Positions 15,763-24,704 of a DNA stretch of 64,000 nucleotides are shown here, one piece after another. Each line of letters begins with the position of its first letter. Within the stretch, counting starts at the first letter, position 1. Both the position numbers and the translations under genes were made by a program. A model generated the notes under the pieces. That model was not told the DNA's origin. It did no database searches and was given only the letters and a program-made list of their open reading frames with translations. Source of the stretch: Allobosea sp. WAO (lineage in GTDB: Bacteria > Pseudomonadota > Alphaproteobacteria > Rhizobiales > Beijerinckiaceae); NCBI RefSeq assembly GCF_001509835.1, contig NZ_JXTJ01000010.1, forward strand, positions 186,001 to 250,000. Reading direction: 5' to 3'.

Positions 15763-18700
15763 ATGAACGAGATCAGCGCAATTCCGGCCGATGATCCTGC
15801 CAAGGGCGCCCGGCCGCTGGCGATGCTGGCAGGCGAGAAGCTGCCCGAGCTGATCCGCGACGAGGTGCTGGCGGAAATTTTCGCCGCGACCGTCGCGAGC
15901 CGTCCCGACCATCCGGCGATGATTTCGGGCGCGCGCCGTCTCACCTATGCTCAAGTCTGGGAGCAGGCACAGGCGCAGGCGCGCGGCCTGGCTCTCGCCG
16001 GCATCGGCCCGGGCGACATGGTCGGCCTCTGGATGCCGCGCGGGATCGATCTCCTGGTCGCGCAGATCGCCATCACCCTGTCCGGCGCGGCCTGGCTGCC
16101 CTTCGATGCCGAGGCGCCGGTCGAGCGCATCACCACCTGCCTCGACGATGCCAACGCCAAGGGGCTGGTGACGCAGGCTGAATGGAAGGCGAGGGCGGCC
16201 GCCACCAACCGCACGGTCTGGTCCCCGCAGGAGCTTGCGGCTGCGAGCGACGGCTCCTTGCCGCCGGCCCGCCCGGCCGGGCTGACGCCCGACCATCCGG
16301 CCTATCTGATCTACACCTCGGGCTCGACCGGCGTCCCGAAGGCGATCGTCATCAGCCATCGCAATATCTGCCACTTCCTGCGCTCGGGGAACGTGCTCTA
16401 CGGCATGGGGCCGGACGACATCGTCTTCCAGGGCGCCTCGGTCGCCTTCGACCTGTCGATGGAGGAGATCTGGACGCCCTATCTGGCCGGCGCGACGCTC
16501 TTCGTCGCCTCGCCGGAGATGATGGGCGACGCCGAGAAGCTGCCGGCGATCCTGACAGAAGCCGGCGTCACGATGATCGACACGGTGCCGACTTTGCTCG
16601 GCATCCTGGCCGCCGACATTCCGTCCCTGCGGCTGATCATTCTCGGCGGCGAGGCACTGCCGCCGGCAGTCGTGCAGAAATGGTCGAAGCCCGGCCGGCG
16701 CATCCTCAACAGCTATGGGCCGACCGAGGCCACGGTGGTCGCGACGGCAGCACTCGTCGAGCCCGGCCAGCCGGTGACGATCGGCCGGCCGATCCCGAAC
16801 TACACCGCCTACATCGTCGACGAGGAGATGAAGCTGACCGGCGTCGGTCAGCAGGGCGAATTGCTGATCGGCGGGCCCGGCGTCGCCAAGGGCTATCACT
16901 TGCGGCCCGAGCTGACGGCCGAGAAGTTCATCGCCAACCCGTTCGGCGGCACCGAGGATCCGATTCTCTACCGTTCGGGCGACGCCGTCAGCCTCGACGA
17001 GAACGGCAACATCGTCTTCCACGGCCGCATCGACGATCAGGTCAAGATTCGCGGCTTCCGCGTCGAGCTCGGCGAGATCGAGACGGCGCTGTCGGACGAG
17101 GCCGGGATCGGCCAGGCGGCGGTGGTGCTGCGCACCGATGACGGCATCGAGCGGCTGGTCGCCTTCCTGGTCGGCGAGCCGGGCGTTCAGATGGAGGGCG
17201 CGGTGCTGCGTGCCTCGCTGCGCGAAAAACTGCCGCCCTACATGATCCCGGCGCATTTCGAGCCGATCGGCTCGCTGCCGCGCATGGTCTCGGGCAAGGT
17301 CGACCGCAAGATGCTGAAGGCGGCGCCGTTGACGGCGCCGGCGGCGAGCGGCGAGCAGGAGCCGCCGCGCAACGAGACGGAAGCCACGCTGCTCGACGCC
17401 GCCAAGCGGGTGCTCGGCGCACAGGCGCTGCCGCTCGAGGCGGATTTCTTCGTCGATCTCGGCGGCCATTCGCTTTTGGCGGCGCGCTTCATCTCGATCG
17501 TCCGCGAGACGCCGGCCCTGGCCGGCATCACGCTGCAGGACGTCTATGGCGCGCGCACCTTGCGGGCGATGGCCGAGCTGCTCGACAGCCGCGGGGCGCA
17601 CGTTGCCGAGAACCTCTCCTTCGCCCCGCCCTCGCTGCTGCGCCGCTTCCTCTGCGGCCTCGCCCAAGCGGCGGCGCTGCCGATCATCATCAGCCTGTCG
17701 ACGGCGCAGTGGCTCGGCATCTTCGTCAGTTACATGCTGCTCTCGGGCGAGGAACTCTCGTTGACGGGGCAGGTCTTCGCGCTGCTCGGCATCTATGTCG
17801 CGATCACCATCTCGACCGGTTTCATCGCGATCGGCCTGAAATGGCTGGTGCTGGGCCGGACCAAGCCGGGCGTCTATCCGCTTTGGGGCGTCTATTACTT
17901 CCGCTGGTGGTTCGCCTCGCGCGTCGCCGGGCTCGTCCATATCAAATGGCTGCAAGGCACGCCGGTGATGCGCTTCTACTGGCGCCTGCTCGGCGCCAAG
18001 GTCGGGCGCGACGTCATCATCTCCGATTACGAGGCCGGCGCGGTCGATCTGATCGAGATCGGCGACTACACGACGCTCGGCTCCAAGACGACCTTCGCCA
18101 ATGCCGAGGCCGTCGGCGCCAACCTGATCATCGGGCGGATCAAGATCGGCAAGGACGTCTATGCCGGCTCCTCGGTGGTGTTCGGACATGACTGCGTCGT
18201 CGGCGACCATGCCGAGATCGGCGACCTGACGCCGATCGCGCCCGGCCTGAAGATCGGCGAGGCCGAGATCTGGGACGGCTCGCCGGCGCGCAAGACGGGC
18301 ATGGTCGACGTCGCGGCGCTGCCAGAGCAGGCCAGGGCCAGCACCGGGCGCCGGGCCGCGATGACGCTGTTCTACATCGTCATGCTGATCGTGCTGCCGC
18401 CGATCAGCCTCTTGCCGATCTTCCCGGCGTTCTGGCTGTTCGACAGGATCGACAACTGGGTCGCGACCTGGTCCGAGGTCAGTTATCTCTGGTACCTGCC
18501 GTTCCTGACCTGGCCGACGGCGATTGGCCTCATCTCGATCACGGTCTTCCTGATCATCGCGCTGCGCTGGCTGATCCTGCCGCGCGTCAATTCCGGCACC
18601 TACTCGATCCATTCCGGCTTCTACGCCCGCAAATGGACGGTGGCACTGGCGACCGAGGTGACGCTGGAGACGCTCTCCTCACTGTTCGCCACGATCTATA

Positions 18701-19770
18701 TGCGCTTCTGGTACCGGATGATGGGCGCCGGCATCGGCAAGGGCTCTGAGATCTCGACCAATCTCTCCGGCCGCTACGACATCACCGGCATCGGCGCCGG
18801 CAACTTCATCGCCGACGAGGTGATCTTCGGCGACGAGGACATGCGCCGCGGCTATATGCGGCTCGACCTGACCAGGACTGGCGACCAGGTCTTCGTCGGC
18901 AACGATGCCGTGGTGCCGCCCGGCGCCGTGATTCCCGACAAGGTGCTGATCGGCATCAAGTCGAAGCCGCCGGCGAACGAGCTGATGTCGCCCGGCGACA
19001 CCTGGTTCGGTTCGCCGCCGATCAAGCTGCCGACGCGGCAGAAGGTCGATCTCGGCGCCGACTGGACCTACAAGCCGTCGCTCGGCAAGAAGCTGGCGCG
19101 CGCCGGCTTCGAGGCGCTGCATACCTCCTTCCCGGCGATGCTGTTCATCACCTTCGGCACCATCGCCGTTGACCTCGTGCTGCAGCAGAAGATCTTCGAC
19201 CGCGACTGGGTCGGCCTCGGGCTCGCCTTCATGGGCTGCGCGGTCGTCATCGCCATCATGCAGGCGCTGATCTGCGCCCTGATGAAATGGTTGCTGATGG
19301 GGGTCTACAAGCCCGTGATGAAACCGATGTGGTCGTTCTGGGCGATGCGGACCGAGGCGGTCTCGGTGCTCTATTGGGGCCTCGGCGGCAAGGTGCTGTT
19401 CGACTATCTGCGCGGCACGCCGTTCCTGCCCTGGTTCCTGCGCCTGTTCGGCGCGCAGTACGGGCAGGGCGTCTGGCTCGACTCGACCGACATCACCGAG
19501 TTCGACTGCATCAAGGTCGGCGACTTCTGCACTGTGAATGCCCATTCGGCATTGCAGACCCATCTCTACGAGGACCGAGTGATGAAGGTCGGCCGGGTGC
19601 ATCTCGGCAAGGGCGTCTGTGTCGGCGCCGGCGCGACCGTGCTCTACGACACCCATGTCGGCGACTACGCCCAGATCGGCCTGCTGACGGTGATCATGAA
19701 GGGCGAAAACATCCCGGCGAATACGCGCTGGGAAGGCGCCCCGGCCGTGCCGGCCAAGGCGGCGCATTAG
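15763..19770 (+). CDS. Pls/PosA family nonribosomal peptide synthetase (candidate cationic homopoly-amino-acid synthetase)
   Basis: A 1335-residue single-module synthetase. Residues about 30-515 form an adenylation domain (YTSGSTGVPKA; NSYGPTEATV; YRSGD; SGKVDRK with K512). Next is a carrier domain with LGGHSLL (S570 carries phosphopantetheine). The last 700 residues alternate membrane helices with three hexapeptide-type (left-handed beta-helix) segments (ANLIIGRIKIGKDVYAG; GDQVFVGNDAVVPPG; GKGVCVGAGATVLYD). No condensation or thioesterase domain is present. This is the layout of epsilon-poly-L-lysine synthetase, where the membrane C-terminal part forms the isopeptide bonds, and length is close (about 1319). 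Hand alignment to the GrsA pocket gives DLEDIGSVVK, close to codes for lysine/ornithine. It sits among housekeeping genes, without neighbours for export or degradation. Confidence 0.9.
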   Translation: MNEISAIPADDPAKGARPLAMLAGEKLPELIRDEVLAEIFAATVASRPDHPAMISGARRLTYAQVWEQAQAQARGLALAGIGPGDMVGLWMPRGIDLLVAQIAITLSGAAWLPFDAEAPVERITTCLDDANAKGLVTQAEWKARAAATNRTVWSPQELAAASDGSLPPARPAGLTPDHPAYLIYTSGSTGVPKAIVISHRNICHFLRSGNVLYGMGPDDIVFQGASVAFDLSMEEIWTPYLAGATLFVASPEMMGDAEKLPAILTEAGVTMIDTVPTLLGILAADIPSLRLIILGGEALPPAVVQKWSKPGRRILNSYGPTEATVVATAALVEPGQPVTIGRPIPNYTAYIVDEEMKLTGVGQQGELLIGGPGVAKGYHLRPELTAEKFIANPFGGTEDPILYRSGDAVSLDENGNIVFHGRIDDQVKIRGFRVELGEIETALSDEAGIGQAAVVLRTDDGIERLVAFLVGEPGVQMEGAVLRASLREKLPPYMIPAHFEPIGSLPRMVSGKVDRKMLKAAPLTAPAASGEQEPPRNETEATLLDAAKRVLGAQALPLEADFFVDLGGHSLLAARFISIVRETPALAGITLQDVYGARTLRAMAELLDSRGAHVAENLSFAPPSLLRRFLCGLAQAAALPIIISLSTAQWLGIFVSYMLLSGEELSLTGQVFALLGIYVAITISTGFIAIGLKWLVLGRTKPGVYPLWGVYYFRWWFASRVAGLVHIKWLQGTPVMRFYWRLLGAKVGRDVIISDYEAGAVDLIEIGDYTTLGSKTTFANAEAVGANLIIGRIKIGKDVYAGSSVVFGHDCVVGDHAEIGDLTPIAPGLKIGEAEIWDGSPARKTGMVDVAALPEQARASTGRRAAMTLFYIVMLIVLPPISLLPIFPAFWLFDRIDNWVATWSEVSYLWYLPFLTWPTAIGLISITVFLIIALRWLILPRVNSGTYSIHSGFYARKWTVALATEVTLETLSSLFATIYMRFWYRMMGAGIGKGSEISTNLSGRYDITGIGAGNFIADEVIFGDEDMRRGYMRLDLTRTGDQVFVGNDAVVPPGAVIPDKVLIGIKSKPPANELMSPGDTWFGSPPIKLPTRQKVDLGADWTYKPSLGKKLARAGFEALHTSFPAMLFITFGTIAVDLVLQQKIFDRDWVGLGLAFMGCAVVIAIMQALICALMKWLLMGVYKPVMKPMWSFWAMRTEAVSVLYWGLGGKVLFDYLRGTPFLPWFLRLFGAQYGQGVWLDSTDITEFDCIKVGDFCTVNAHSALQTHLYEDRVMKVGRVHLGKGVCVGAGATVLYDTHVGDYAQIGLLTVIMKGENIPANTRWEGAPAVPAKAAH

Positions 19771-19797
19771 GGGGTACCGAAGCCGGCGCAGGGCCGT

Positions 19798-20541
19798 TCA
19801 GAGATTGCCGAGCGGCAGCCTAATCTCCTCTGGTTGCAAGGGCCGCACCGCGCCCTTCGGGAGGTCGCCGAGCGGCAAGGCGCCGATGCCGACGCGGACG
19901 AGGCGCTGAACCTTGGCGCCGGCTGCCTCGACGATCCGCCGGATCTGGCGGTTGCGGCCCTCGTCGATCACCATCTCGACCCAGGCATTGCGCTTGCCGT
20001 GGCGCAGCAGGGTTGCGGCCCGGGTCGTCAGGCGTTCCTCGCCGTCCGTGGCGCCCGCCCGCAGCCGCGCCAGCATCGCCTCGTCGGGAACGGTATCGAT
20101 CTGGACGTGATAGGTCTTCTCGACGCCGGAGGCGGGGTCGAGAATGGTCTGCGCCCAGCGCGTGTCGTTGCTCATCAGCAAGAGGCCCTCGCTCGCCTTG
20201 TCGAGCCGGCCGACCGGGGACAGGAAGGGTAGGTCGAGCCCCTCCAGGCAGGCATAGACGGTCTCGCGTCCTTCCGGATCGTGGCGCGTTGTCATCATGC
20301 CGCGCGGCTTGTTCAGCATCAGATAGACGCGCTGCTCGGCCGCAATCGCCTCGCCGTCCACGGCGATCCTGGCGCGGCCCATGTCGAGGCGCAGCGAAGG
20401 ATTGCGGGCCGGCCGGCCGTCGACCCTGACGCGGCCGTCGAGGATCAGGCGCTCGGCTTCGGTTCGCGAGCAATAGCCGAGCTTGGAAAGGGCGCGCGCG
20501 AGGCTGACGGGTGCCGGACCCGTGCCTGAGAAAGGGGGCAT
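19798..20541 (-). CDS. RsuA/RluB-family rRNA pseudouridine synthase
   Basis: A 247-residue enzyme that isomerises specific uridines in ribosomal RNA. An N-terminal S4 RNA-binding domain (LARALSKLGYCSRTEAERLI) is followed by the catalytic domain. There LNKPRGMMTT and GRLDKASEGLLL (with the catalytic aspartate) are plain, and the later R-N-R-Q-I-R-R motif (EGRNRQIRRI) is present. Whether it modifies 16S or 23S RNA cannot be told from sequence alone. It converges on the synthetase gene, with 27 bases between the two stops. Confidence 0.9.
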   Translation of the reverse strand: MPPFSGTGPAPVSLARALSKLGYCSRTEAERLILDGRVRVDGRPARNPSLRLDMGRARIAVDGEAIAAEQRVYLMLNKPRGMMTTRHDPEGRETVYACLEGLDLPFLSPVGRLDKASEGLLLMSNDTRWAQTILDPASGVEKTYHVQIDTVPDEAMLARLRAGATDGEERLTTRAATLLRHGKRNAWVEMVIDEGRNRQIRRIVEAAGAKVQRLVRVGIGALPLGDLPKGAVRPLQPEEIRLPLGNL

Positions 20542-20992
20542 GATCTGCTTTCCGGCCGGGCAGGGCTAGCCTGCCGGCGCCCGCACGAGGCGGGCGGGTC
20601 GAGCGAGGTTCGGCGGAGGCGCGCGGATACGGAGCCGGTGCGGCCTTGGCCGATCTGATGCGGAGAGTGGGCGCGTTTGCGACGTTCGTGGGATGCGCGT
20701 CGTGGCCGGCCCGGGCCACTTCCCCGAACGCAGCGTCTGTCGGCTGGCCCGGGGCTAGGCGCCCGCGATGATGACACTCCCGGGGCGCCAGGAGCGCGGC
20801 AGGGTGCAGGTCTTGCGCTTCATCGGCTTCAAAAGCGTCAGCATCGCCTCACTGTCAACGCGCATGGTGCCGCATGAAGCGAAGCTCGGAAGCGGCGCGG
20901 GCCGGTCGTTCGCTCTCTGCGATGCTGACCTAAGGGTTTCGCGCAGGAGCAATCCGGCCTATGAGCCCAAGGCGAAAACACGTCGGGTTACC
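20542..20992. other. 451-base intergenic region, no supported gene
   Basis: Lies between the divergent pseudouridine synthase and aroC starts and should contain promoters for both. The open frames here are arginine-rich and lack ribosome-binding sites. A 36-codon minus-strand reading (about 20755-20865) is possible but unsupported. No repeat or hairpin stands out. Confidence 0.6.
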
Positions 20993-22111
20993 ATGTCGCA
21001 CAACAGCTTCGGCCATCTCTTCCGCGTCACCACCTTCGGCGAGAGCCATGGGCCGGCCATTGGCTGCGTCGTCGATGGCTGCCCGCCGCTGATCCCGATC
21101 ACCGAGGCGGAGATCCAGCTCGAGCTCGACCGGCGCCGCCCCGGCCAGTCCCGCTATACCACACAGCGCCAGGAGCCGGACGAGGTCCGCATCGTCTCCG
21201 GCGTCTTCGTCGACGAGGCGAGCGGCGAGCAGGTCACCACCGGCACCTCGATCGGGCTGATGATCGATAATGTCGACCAGCGCTCGAAGGACTATTCCGA
21301 CATCAAGGACAAGTACCGGCCGGGCCATGCCGATTTCACCTATGACGTGAAATACGGCATCCGCGACTATCGCGGCGGCGGGCGCTCCTCGGCGCGCGAG
21401 ACGGCGATGCGGGTCGCGGCCGGGGCGATCGCCCGCAAGGTCGTGCCGGGCCTCAAGGTCCGCGGCGCGCTGGTGCAGATGGGGCCGCACAAGATCGACC
21501 GCGACAACTGGGACTGGGAGGAGGTCTCGCGCAACCCGTTCTTCTGCCCCGATGCCAAGGCCGCCGCCTTCTATGCCGATTATCTCGACGGCATCCGCAA
21601 ATCGGGTTCCTCGATCGGGGCCGTGCTGGAGATTGTTGCCGAGGGCGTGCCGGAGGGGCTGGGCGCGCCGATCTACGGCAAGCTTGATGCCGATATCGCG
21701 GCGGCGCTGATGAGCATCAACGCGGTCAAGGGTGTCGAGATCGGCGAGGGGTTTGGCGCTGCCGAGCTGTCCGGCGAGGACAATGCCGACGAGATGCGCG
21801 CCGGCAATGACGGCAAGCCGCTGTTCCTGACCAATCATGCCGGCGGCATCCTGGGCGGCATCTCGACCGGCCAGCCGGTCGTCGCACGCTTCGCGGTGAA
21901 GCCGACCTCCTCGATCCTCTCGCCGCGCGCCACGGTGACGCGTAGCGGCGGCGAGGCCGAGATGTTCACCAAGGGCCGCCACGACCCTTGTGTCGGTATC
22001 CGGGCCGTTCCGGTCGGCGAGGCGATGGTCGCCTGCGTGCTGGCCGACCATTATCTGCGCCATCGCGGACAGGTCGGGGTGGTCGAGCCGCGCTGGCCGT
22101 TCGGGCGCTAG
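20993..22111 (+). CDS. aroC: Chorismate synthase
   Basis: A 372-residue enzyme that forms chorismate from EPSP, the last step of the shikimate pathway, using reduced FMN. All three family signatures are readable: GESHGPAIGCVVDG near the start, YRGGGRSSARETAMRVAAG in the middle, and the C-terminal RHDPCVGIRAVPVGEAM. Length is typical. The long reading frame upstream of ATG 20993 has no similarity to the family. A family B palindrome follows the stop codon. Confidence 0.97.
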   Translation: MSHNSFGHLFRVTTFGESHGPAIGCVVDGCPPLIPITEAEIQLELDRRRPGQSRYTTQRQEPDEVRIVSGVFVDEASGEQVTTGTSIGLMIDNVDQRSKDYSDIKDKYRPGHADFTYDVKYGIRDYRGGGRSSARETAMRVAAGAIARKVVPGLKVRGALVQMGPHKIDRDNWDWEEVSRNPFFCPDAKAAAFYADYLDGIRKSGSSIGAVLEIVAEGVPEGLGAPIYGKLDADIAAALMSINAVKGVEIGEGFGAAELSGEDNADEMRAGNDGKPLFLTNHAGGILGGISTGQPVVARFAVKPTSSILSPRATVTRSGGEAEMFTKGRHDPCVGIRAVPVGEAMVACVLADHYLRHRGQVGVVEPRWPFGR

Positions 22112-22129
22112 AGCCGTCCGCTTCTCGAC

Positions 22130-22235
22130 CGTCATTCCGGCCGCAGCGACGCGGAGTGCCGGAATCCATCGTAGAGTGCGACGCCCTCAGATGGATTCCG
22201 GATCTGCGCCGCGCTGCGGCTTGTGCGGAATGACG
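22130..22235. repeat. Dispersed palindrome, family B, copy 1
   Basis: Outer arms CGTCATTCCGG and CCGGAATCCATC; inner and right arms GATGGATTCCGG and CGGAATGACG. It lies between aroC and ribB. Copies with C/G substitutions (CGGTCATCCCGGG ... CCGGGATGACC) lie at 43959-44062 and 46073-46187. Confidence 0.8.
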
Positions 22236-22250
22236 ATAGCAGTCCCTATT

Positions 22251-22267
22251 TTTCAGTATCACTGAAA
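22251..22267. promoter_or_regulatory. Perfect palindrome upstream of ribB
   Basis: TTTCAGT-ATC-ACTGAAA, with arms of seven bases, in an AT-rich patch 52 bases before the long ribB start. It could be an operator, possibly for the DNA-binding-like N-terminal domain of RibB itself. There is no T-run placed for a terminator. Confidence 0.4.
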
Positions 22268-22298
22268 TTTATGCGCCGCTTCATTGCAGGCGAAGGTA

Positions 22299-22319
22299 TG
22301 GCGTATTAAATAGACGCCA
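22299..22319. promoter_or_regulatory. Inverted repeat touching the ribB start, with a -10-like element
   Basis: TGGCGT, nine bases (ATTAAATAG), then ACGCCA whose last base is the A of ATG 22319. The centre reads TATTAAAT, similar to a -10 box. If so, transcription would begin very close to, or inside, the first codons. Confidence 0.35.
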
Positions 22320-23599
22320 TGAGACTCGATGCTTGGCTCCAACAGCAGAAGATCGGCCGGAGCGCTTTTGCGCGCCAGGTCGGCCTGTCGCCCGCGAGCG
22401 TGACCGCGCTCTGCAACGACCCCGATGCCTGGATCTCGCGCGAGAGCGCCGAGCGCATCGCCGCCGCCACCGGCGGTGCCGTCACCCCCAATGATTTCCT
22501 GGGCCTGCAGGGCCCGCGTGAGGCCGCCATGACCCAGAGCAATGTCGCCGAGACCATCGAAGCCTTCGCGCGCGGCGAGATCGTCATCGTCACCGATGAC
22601 GATGATCGCGAGAACGAGGGCGATCTCATCGTCGCAGCCTCGCTCTGCACGCAGGAGAAGATGGCCTTCATCATCCGCAACACCTGCGGCATCGTCTGCG
22701 CGCCCCTGACCGGCGACGAGGCCCGCCGGTTGCGGCTCGACCCGATGGTCTCCTCGAACGACGCCCCGCTCGGCACTGCCTTCACCATCACGGTCGACGT
22801 CAAGCACGGGCTGACCACCGGCATCTCGGCCGAGCAGCGCAACAACACGGTGCGCGCGCTCGCCAACGGCAATATGGGCGCCGCCGATTTCGTCCGCCCG
22901 GGCCATGTCTTCCCGCTGATCGCCAAGGAGGGCGGGGTGCTGATGCGCTCCGGCCATACGGAGGCGGCCGTCGATCTCTGCAAGCTCGCCAATCTGCCGC
23001 CGGTCGGCGTGATCTGCGAGCTGGCGAACGACGACGGCACGGTGATGAAGGGGCCGCAGATCGCCGCCTTCGCCGAGAAGCACAAGCTGAAGCAGATCAC
23101 CGTCGCCGACCTGATCTCCTATCGTCAGGCGCGCGAGAAGCTGGTCGAGCGCGTCCACTCCTTCCCGGTCAAGACCGAGTTCGGCGAGATGACCGGCCAT
23201 GTCTATGTGACGCCCTTCGACGACACCCAGCATTTCGCCTTCGTGATGGGCAAGCTCGGCGATGGCGAGAAGGTGCCGGCCCGGCTGCACCGCGCCAATG
23301 TCGTTGCCGATGTGCTCGGCGGTGCCTCCTCGATCCAGTGCGCGCTGCGCCGGTTCCAGAAGGAGGGCCGCGGCGTGCTGGTCTATCTGCGCGATGGTTC
23401 GGCCGGCGTGCCGATCAAGAGCGTCGAGGAAGGCTCGGATGCGGTGCGCTTCCAGCAATGGCGCGAGATCGGCCTCGGCGCCCAGATCCTGCGCGATCTC
23501 GGCGTCGCCTCGATCGTCAACCTCGCCTCGACCTCGCGCTCCTTCGTCGGCCTCTCCGGCTTCGGCATCGAGATCGCCGAAACCGAACCGCTGGAATAG
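22319..23599 (+). CDS. ribB: 3,4-dihydroxy-2-butanone 4-phosphate synthase with N-terminal HTH-like domain and degenerate RibA domain
   Basis: 426 residues in three parts. Residues 1-65 look like a Cro/YdaS-type helix-turn-helix (RSAFARQVGLSPASVTALC). Residues 75-280 are RibB, which makes a riboflavin precursor from ribulose 5-phosphate; the metal-binding DDDDRENEGDL and HTEAAVDL are intact. The rest resembles GTP cyclohydrolase II (EKVPARLH, FQKEGRGVLVYL) but lacks the zinc-binding cysteines (family HSECLTGD...RCDCG is replaced by HRANVVAD...SSIQ), so it should not be called bifunctional RibBA. ATG 22319 has no ribosome-binding site. ATG 22529, which opens the RibB part, has GAGG six bases upstream, so a shorter protein is possible. 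Confidence 0.88.
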   Translation: MRLDAWLQQQKIGRSAFARQVGLSPASVTALCNDPDAWISRESAERIAAATGGAVTPNDFLGLQGPREAAMTQSNVAETIEAFARGEIVIVTDDDDRENEGDLIVAASLCTQEKMAFIIRNTCGIVCAPLTGDEARRLRLDPMVSSNDAPLGTAFTITVDVKHGLTTGISAEQRNNTVRALANGNMGAADFVRPGHVFPLIAKEGGVLMRSGHTEAAVDLCKLANLPPVGVICELANDDGTVMKGPQIAAFAEKHKLKQITVADLISYRQAREKLVERVHSFPVKTEFGEMTGHVYVTPFDDTQHFAFVMGKLGDGEKVPARLHRANVVADVLGGASSIQCALRRFQKEGRGVLVYLRDGSAGVPIKSVEEGSDAVRFQQWREIGLGAQILRDLGVASIVNLASTSRSFVGLSGFGIEIAETEPLE

Positions 23600-23631
23600 G
23601 GCTCACCGCTGCCAGAAGCCCAAGGGTTCAA

Positions 23632-23743
23632 GCCCTCATCCTGAGGAGCGGCCGCAGGCCGCGTCTCGAAGGATGATCCAGCTGGTGCCGGAGTCCTCTG
23701 GAGCATCCTTCGAGACGCTCTTTGCGGCTCCTCAGGATGAGGC
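23632..23743. repeat. Dispersed palindrome, family A, copy 2
   Basis: CCCTCATCCTGAGGAGC and GCGTCTCGAAGGATGA on the left; GCATCCTTCGAGACGC and GGCTCCTCAGGATGAGG on the right. It lies between the convergent ribB and deacetylase genes, and may act as a shared transcript end. Confidence 0.85.
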
Positions 23744-23774
23744 TCTACGGTGTGATCCTGGATGGCGGGGGCGT

Positions 23775-24704
23775 TCACCCCCGCATCAGCGCCATGACAT
23801 GCGCGGCGACCGATTTCGACAGGCCCTCGAGATCGTAGCCGCCTTCCAGGATCGAGACGAGCCGGCCGCCGGCGTGGCGGTCGGCCAGCTCCATCAGCTT
23901 CTGCGTCGCCCAGGCGAAGTCGGACTCCTTCAGATTGAGGTTGGCGAGCGGGTCGCGCCAATGCGCGTCGAAGCCGGCCGAGATGATCACCAGATCGGGG
24001 CGGAAAGCCTCCAGCCGCGGCAGGACCGCGTTCTCGTAGGCATCGCGGAAAACGTCGCTGCCGTCGCCGGCGCGCAAGGGCGCGTTGACGATGGTGCCGT
24101 GCTCGCCACGTTCGGAGGCGGCGCCGGTGCCGGGGAAGAGCGGCATCTCGTGGAGCGAAGCGTAGAGCACGCTCGGATCGCTCCAGAAGATCTCCTGCGT
24201 GCCGTTGCCGTGATGGACGTCCCAGTCGAGGATCGCGACGCGCTCGGCGCCATGGACCTTCTGCGCATGCCGTGCGGCGATCGCGGCATTGTTGAAGAAG
24301 CAGAAACCCATCGCCCGGTCGCTCTCGGCATGGTGGCCGGGCGGGCGCATGGCGCAGAAGGCGTTGGCGGCGCGCGCCGTCATGACTTCGTCGACCGCGT
24401 GCACGGCGGCGCCGACCCCGTGCAAGGCAGCCGAGAGCGTGCCCGGCGACATCGAGGTGTCGGCATCGATATGGACCATGCCATTCTGGGGCGAGGCCTC
24501 GACGACGGCCTGCGCGAAGCGCGGCGCATGGCAGAGCTCGACCAGCGCCAGCGTGCCCTCCGGGGCCGTGACGCGCTGCAGCGTGGCGAAACGCTCATCC
24601 TCGAGCGTGCGCTCGACGGCGCGAATCCGGTCGATTCGTTCAGGATGGCCGGCCGGCGTCGCGTGCTGGAGGCTGGAAGGGTGGCTAATCAGGAGCGTCG
24701 TCAC
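23775..24704 (-). CDS. Histone deacetylase family protein (acetylpolyamine amidohydrolase / AcuC-like)
   Basis: A 309-residue zinc-dependent deacetylase fold. Motifs are AMRPPGHHAESDRAMGFC, the metal site DWDVHHGNGTQEIF, and SAGFDAHWRDPLAN. Bacterial members remove acetyl groups from polyamines, acetoin-pathway enzymes or other amines; substrate choice is not visible. The start is GTG 24704 with GGAG about ten bases upstream. It is monocistronic between repeat A and the divergent L,D-transpeptidase. Confidence 0.9.
   Translation of the reverse strand: MTTLLISHPSSLQHATPAGHPERIDRIRAVERTLEDERFATLQRVTAPEGTLALVELCHAPRFAQAVVEASPQNGMVHIDADTSMSPGTLSAALHGVGAAVHAVDEVMTARAANAFCAMRPPGHHAESDRAMGFCFFNNAAIAARHAQKVHGAERVAILDWDVHHGNGTQEIFWSDPSVLYASLHEMPLFPGTGAASERGEHGTIVNAPLRAGDGSDVFRDAYENAVLPRLEAFRPDLVIISAGFDAHWRDPLANLNLKESDFAWATQKLMELADRHAGGRLVSILEGGYDLEGLSKSVAAHVMALMRG

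Noticed and set aside
15577..18612. 1011-codon open frame on the minus strand opposite the Pls-type synthetase
   Set aside because: Arg/Asp/Gln-rich composition, no domain, fully overlaps a gene with complete catalytic motifs on the plus strand. It is a high-GC shadow frame.
22112..22318. FMN riboswitch ahead of ribB
   Set aside because: The gap is mostly a family B palindrome plus short inverted repeats; no RFN-element conserved boxes could be found.
22319..23599. Bifunctional RibBA (DHBP synthase plus GTP cyclohydrolase II)
   Set aside because: The zinc-binding cysteines of the cyclohydrolase domain are absent, so only the RibB activity is supported.
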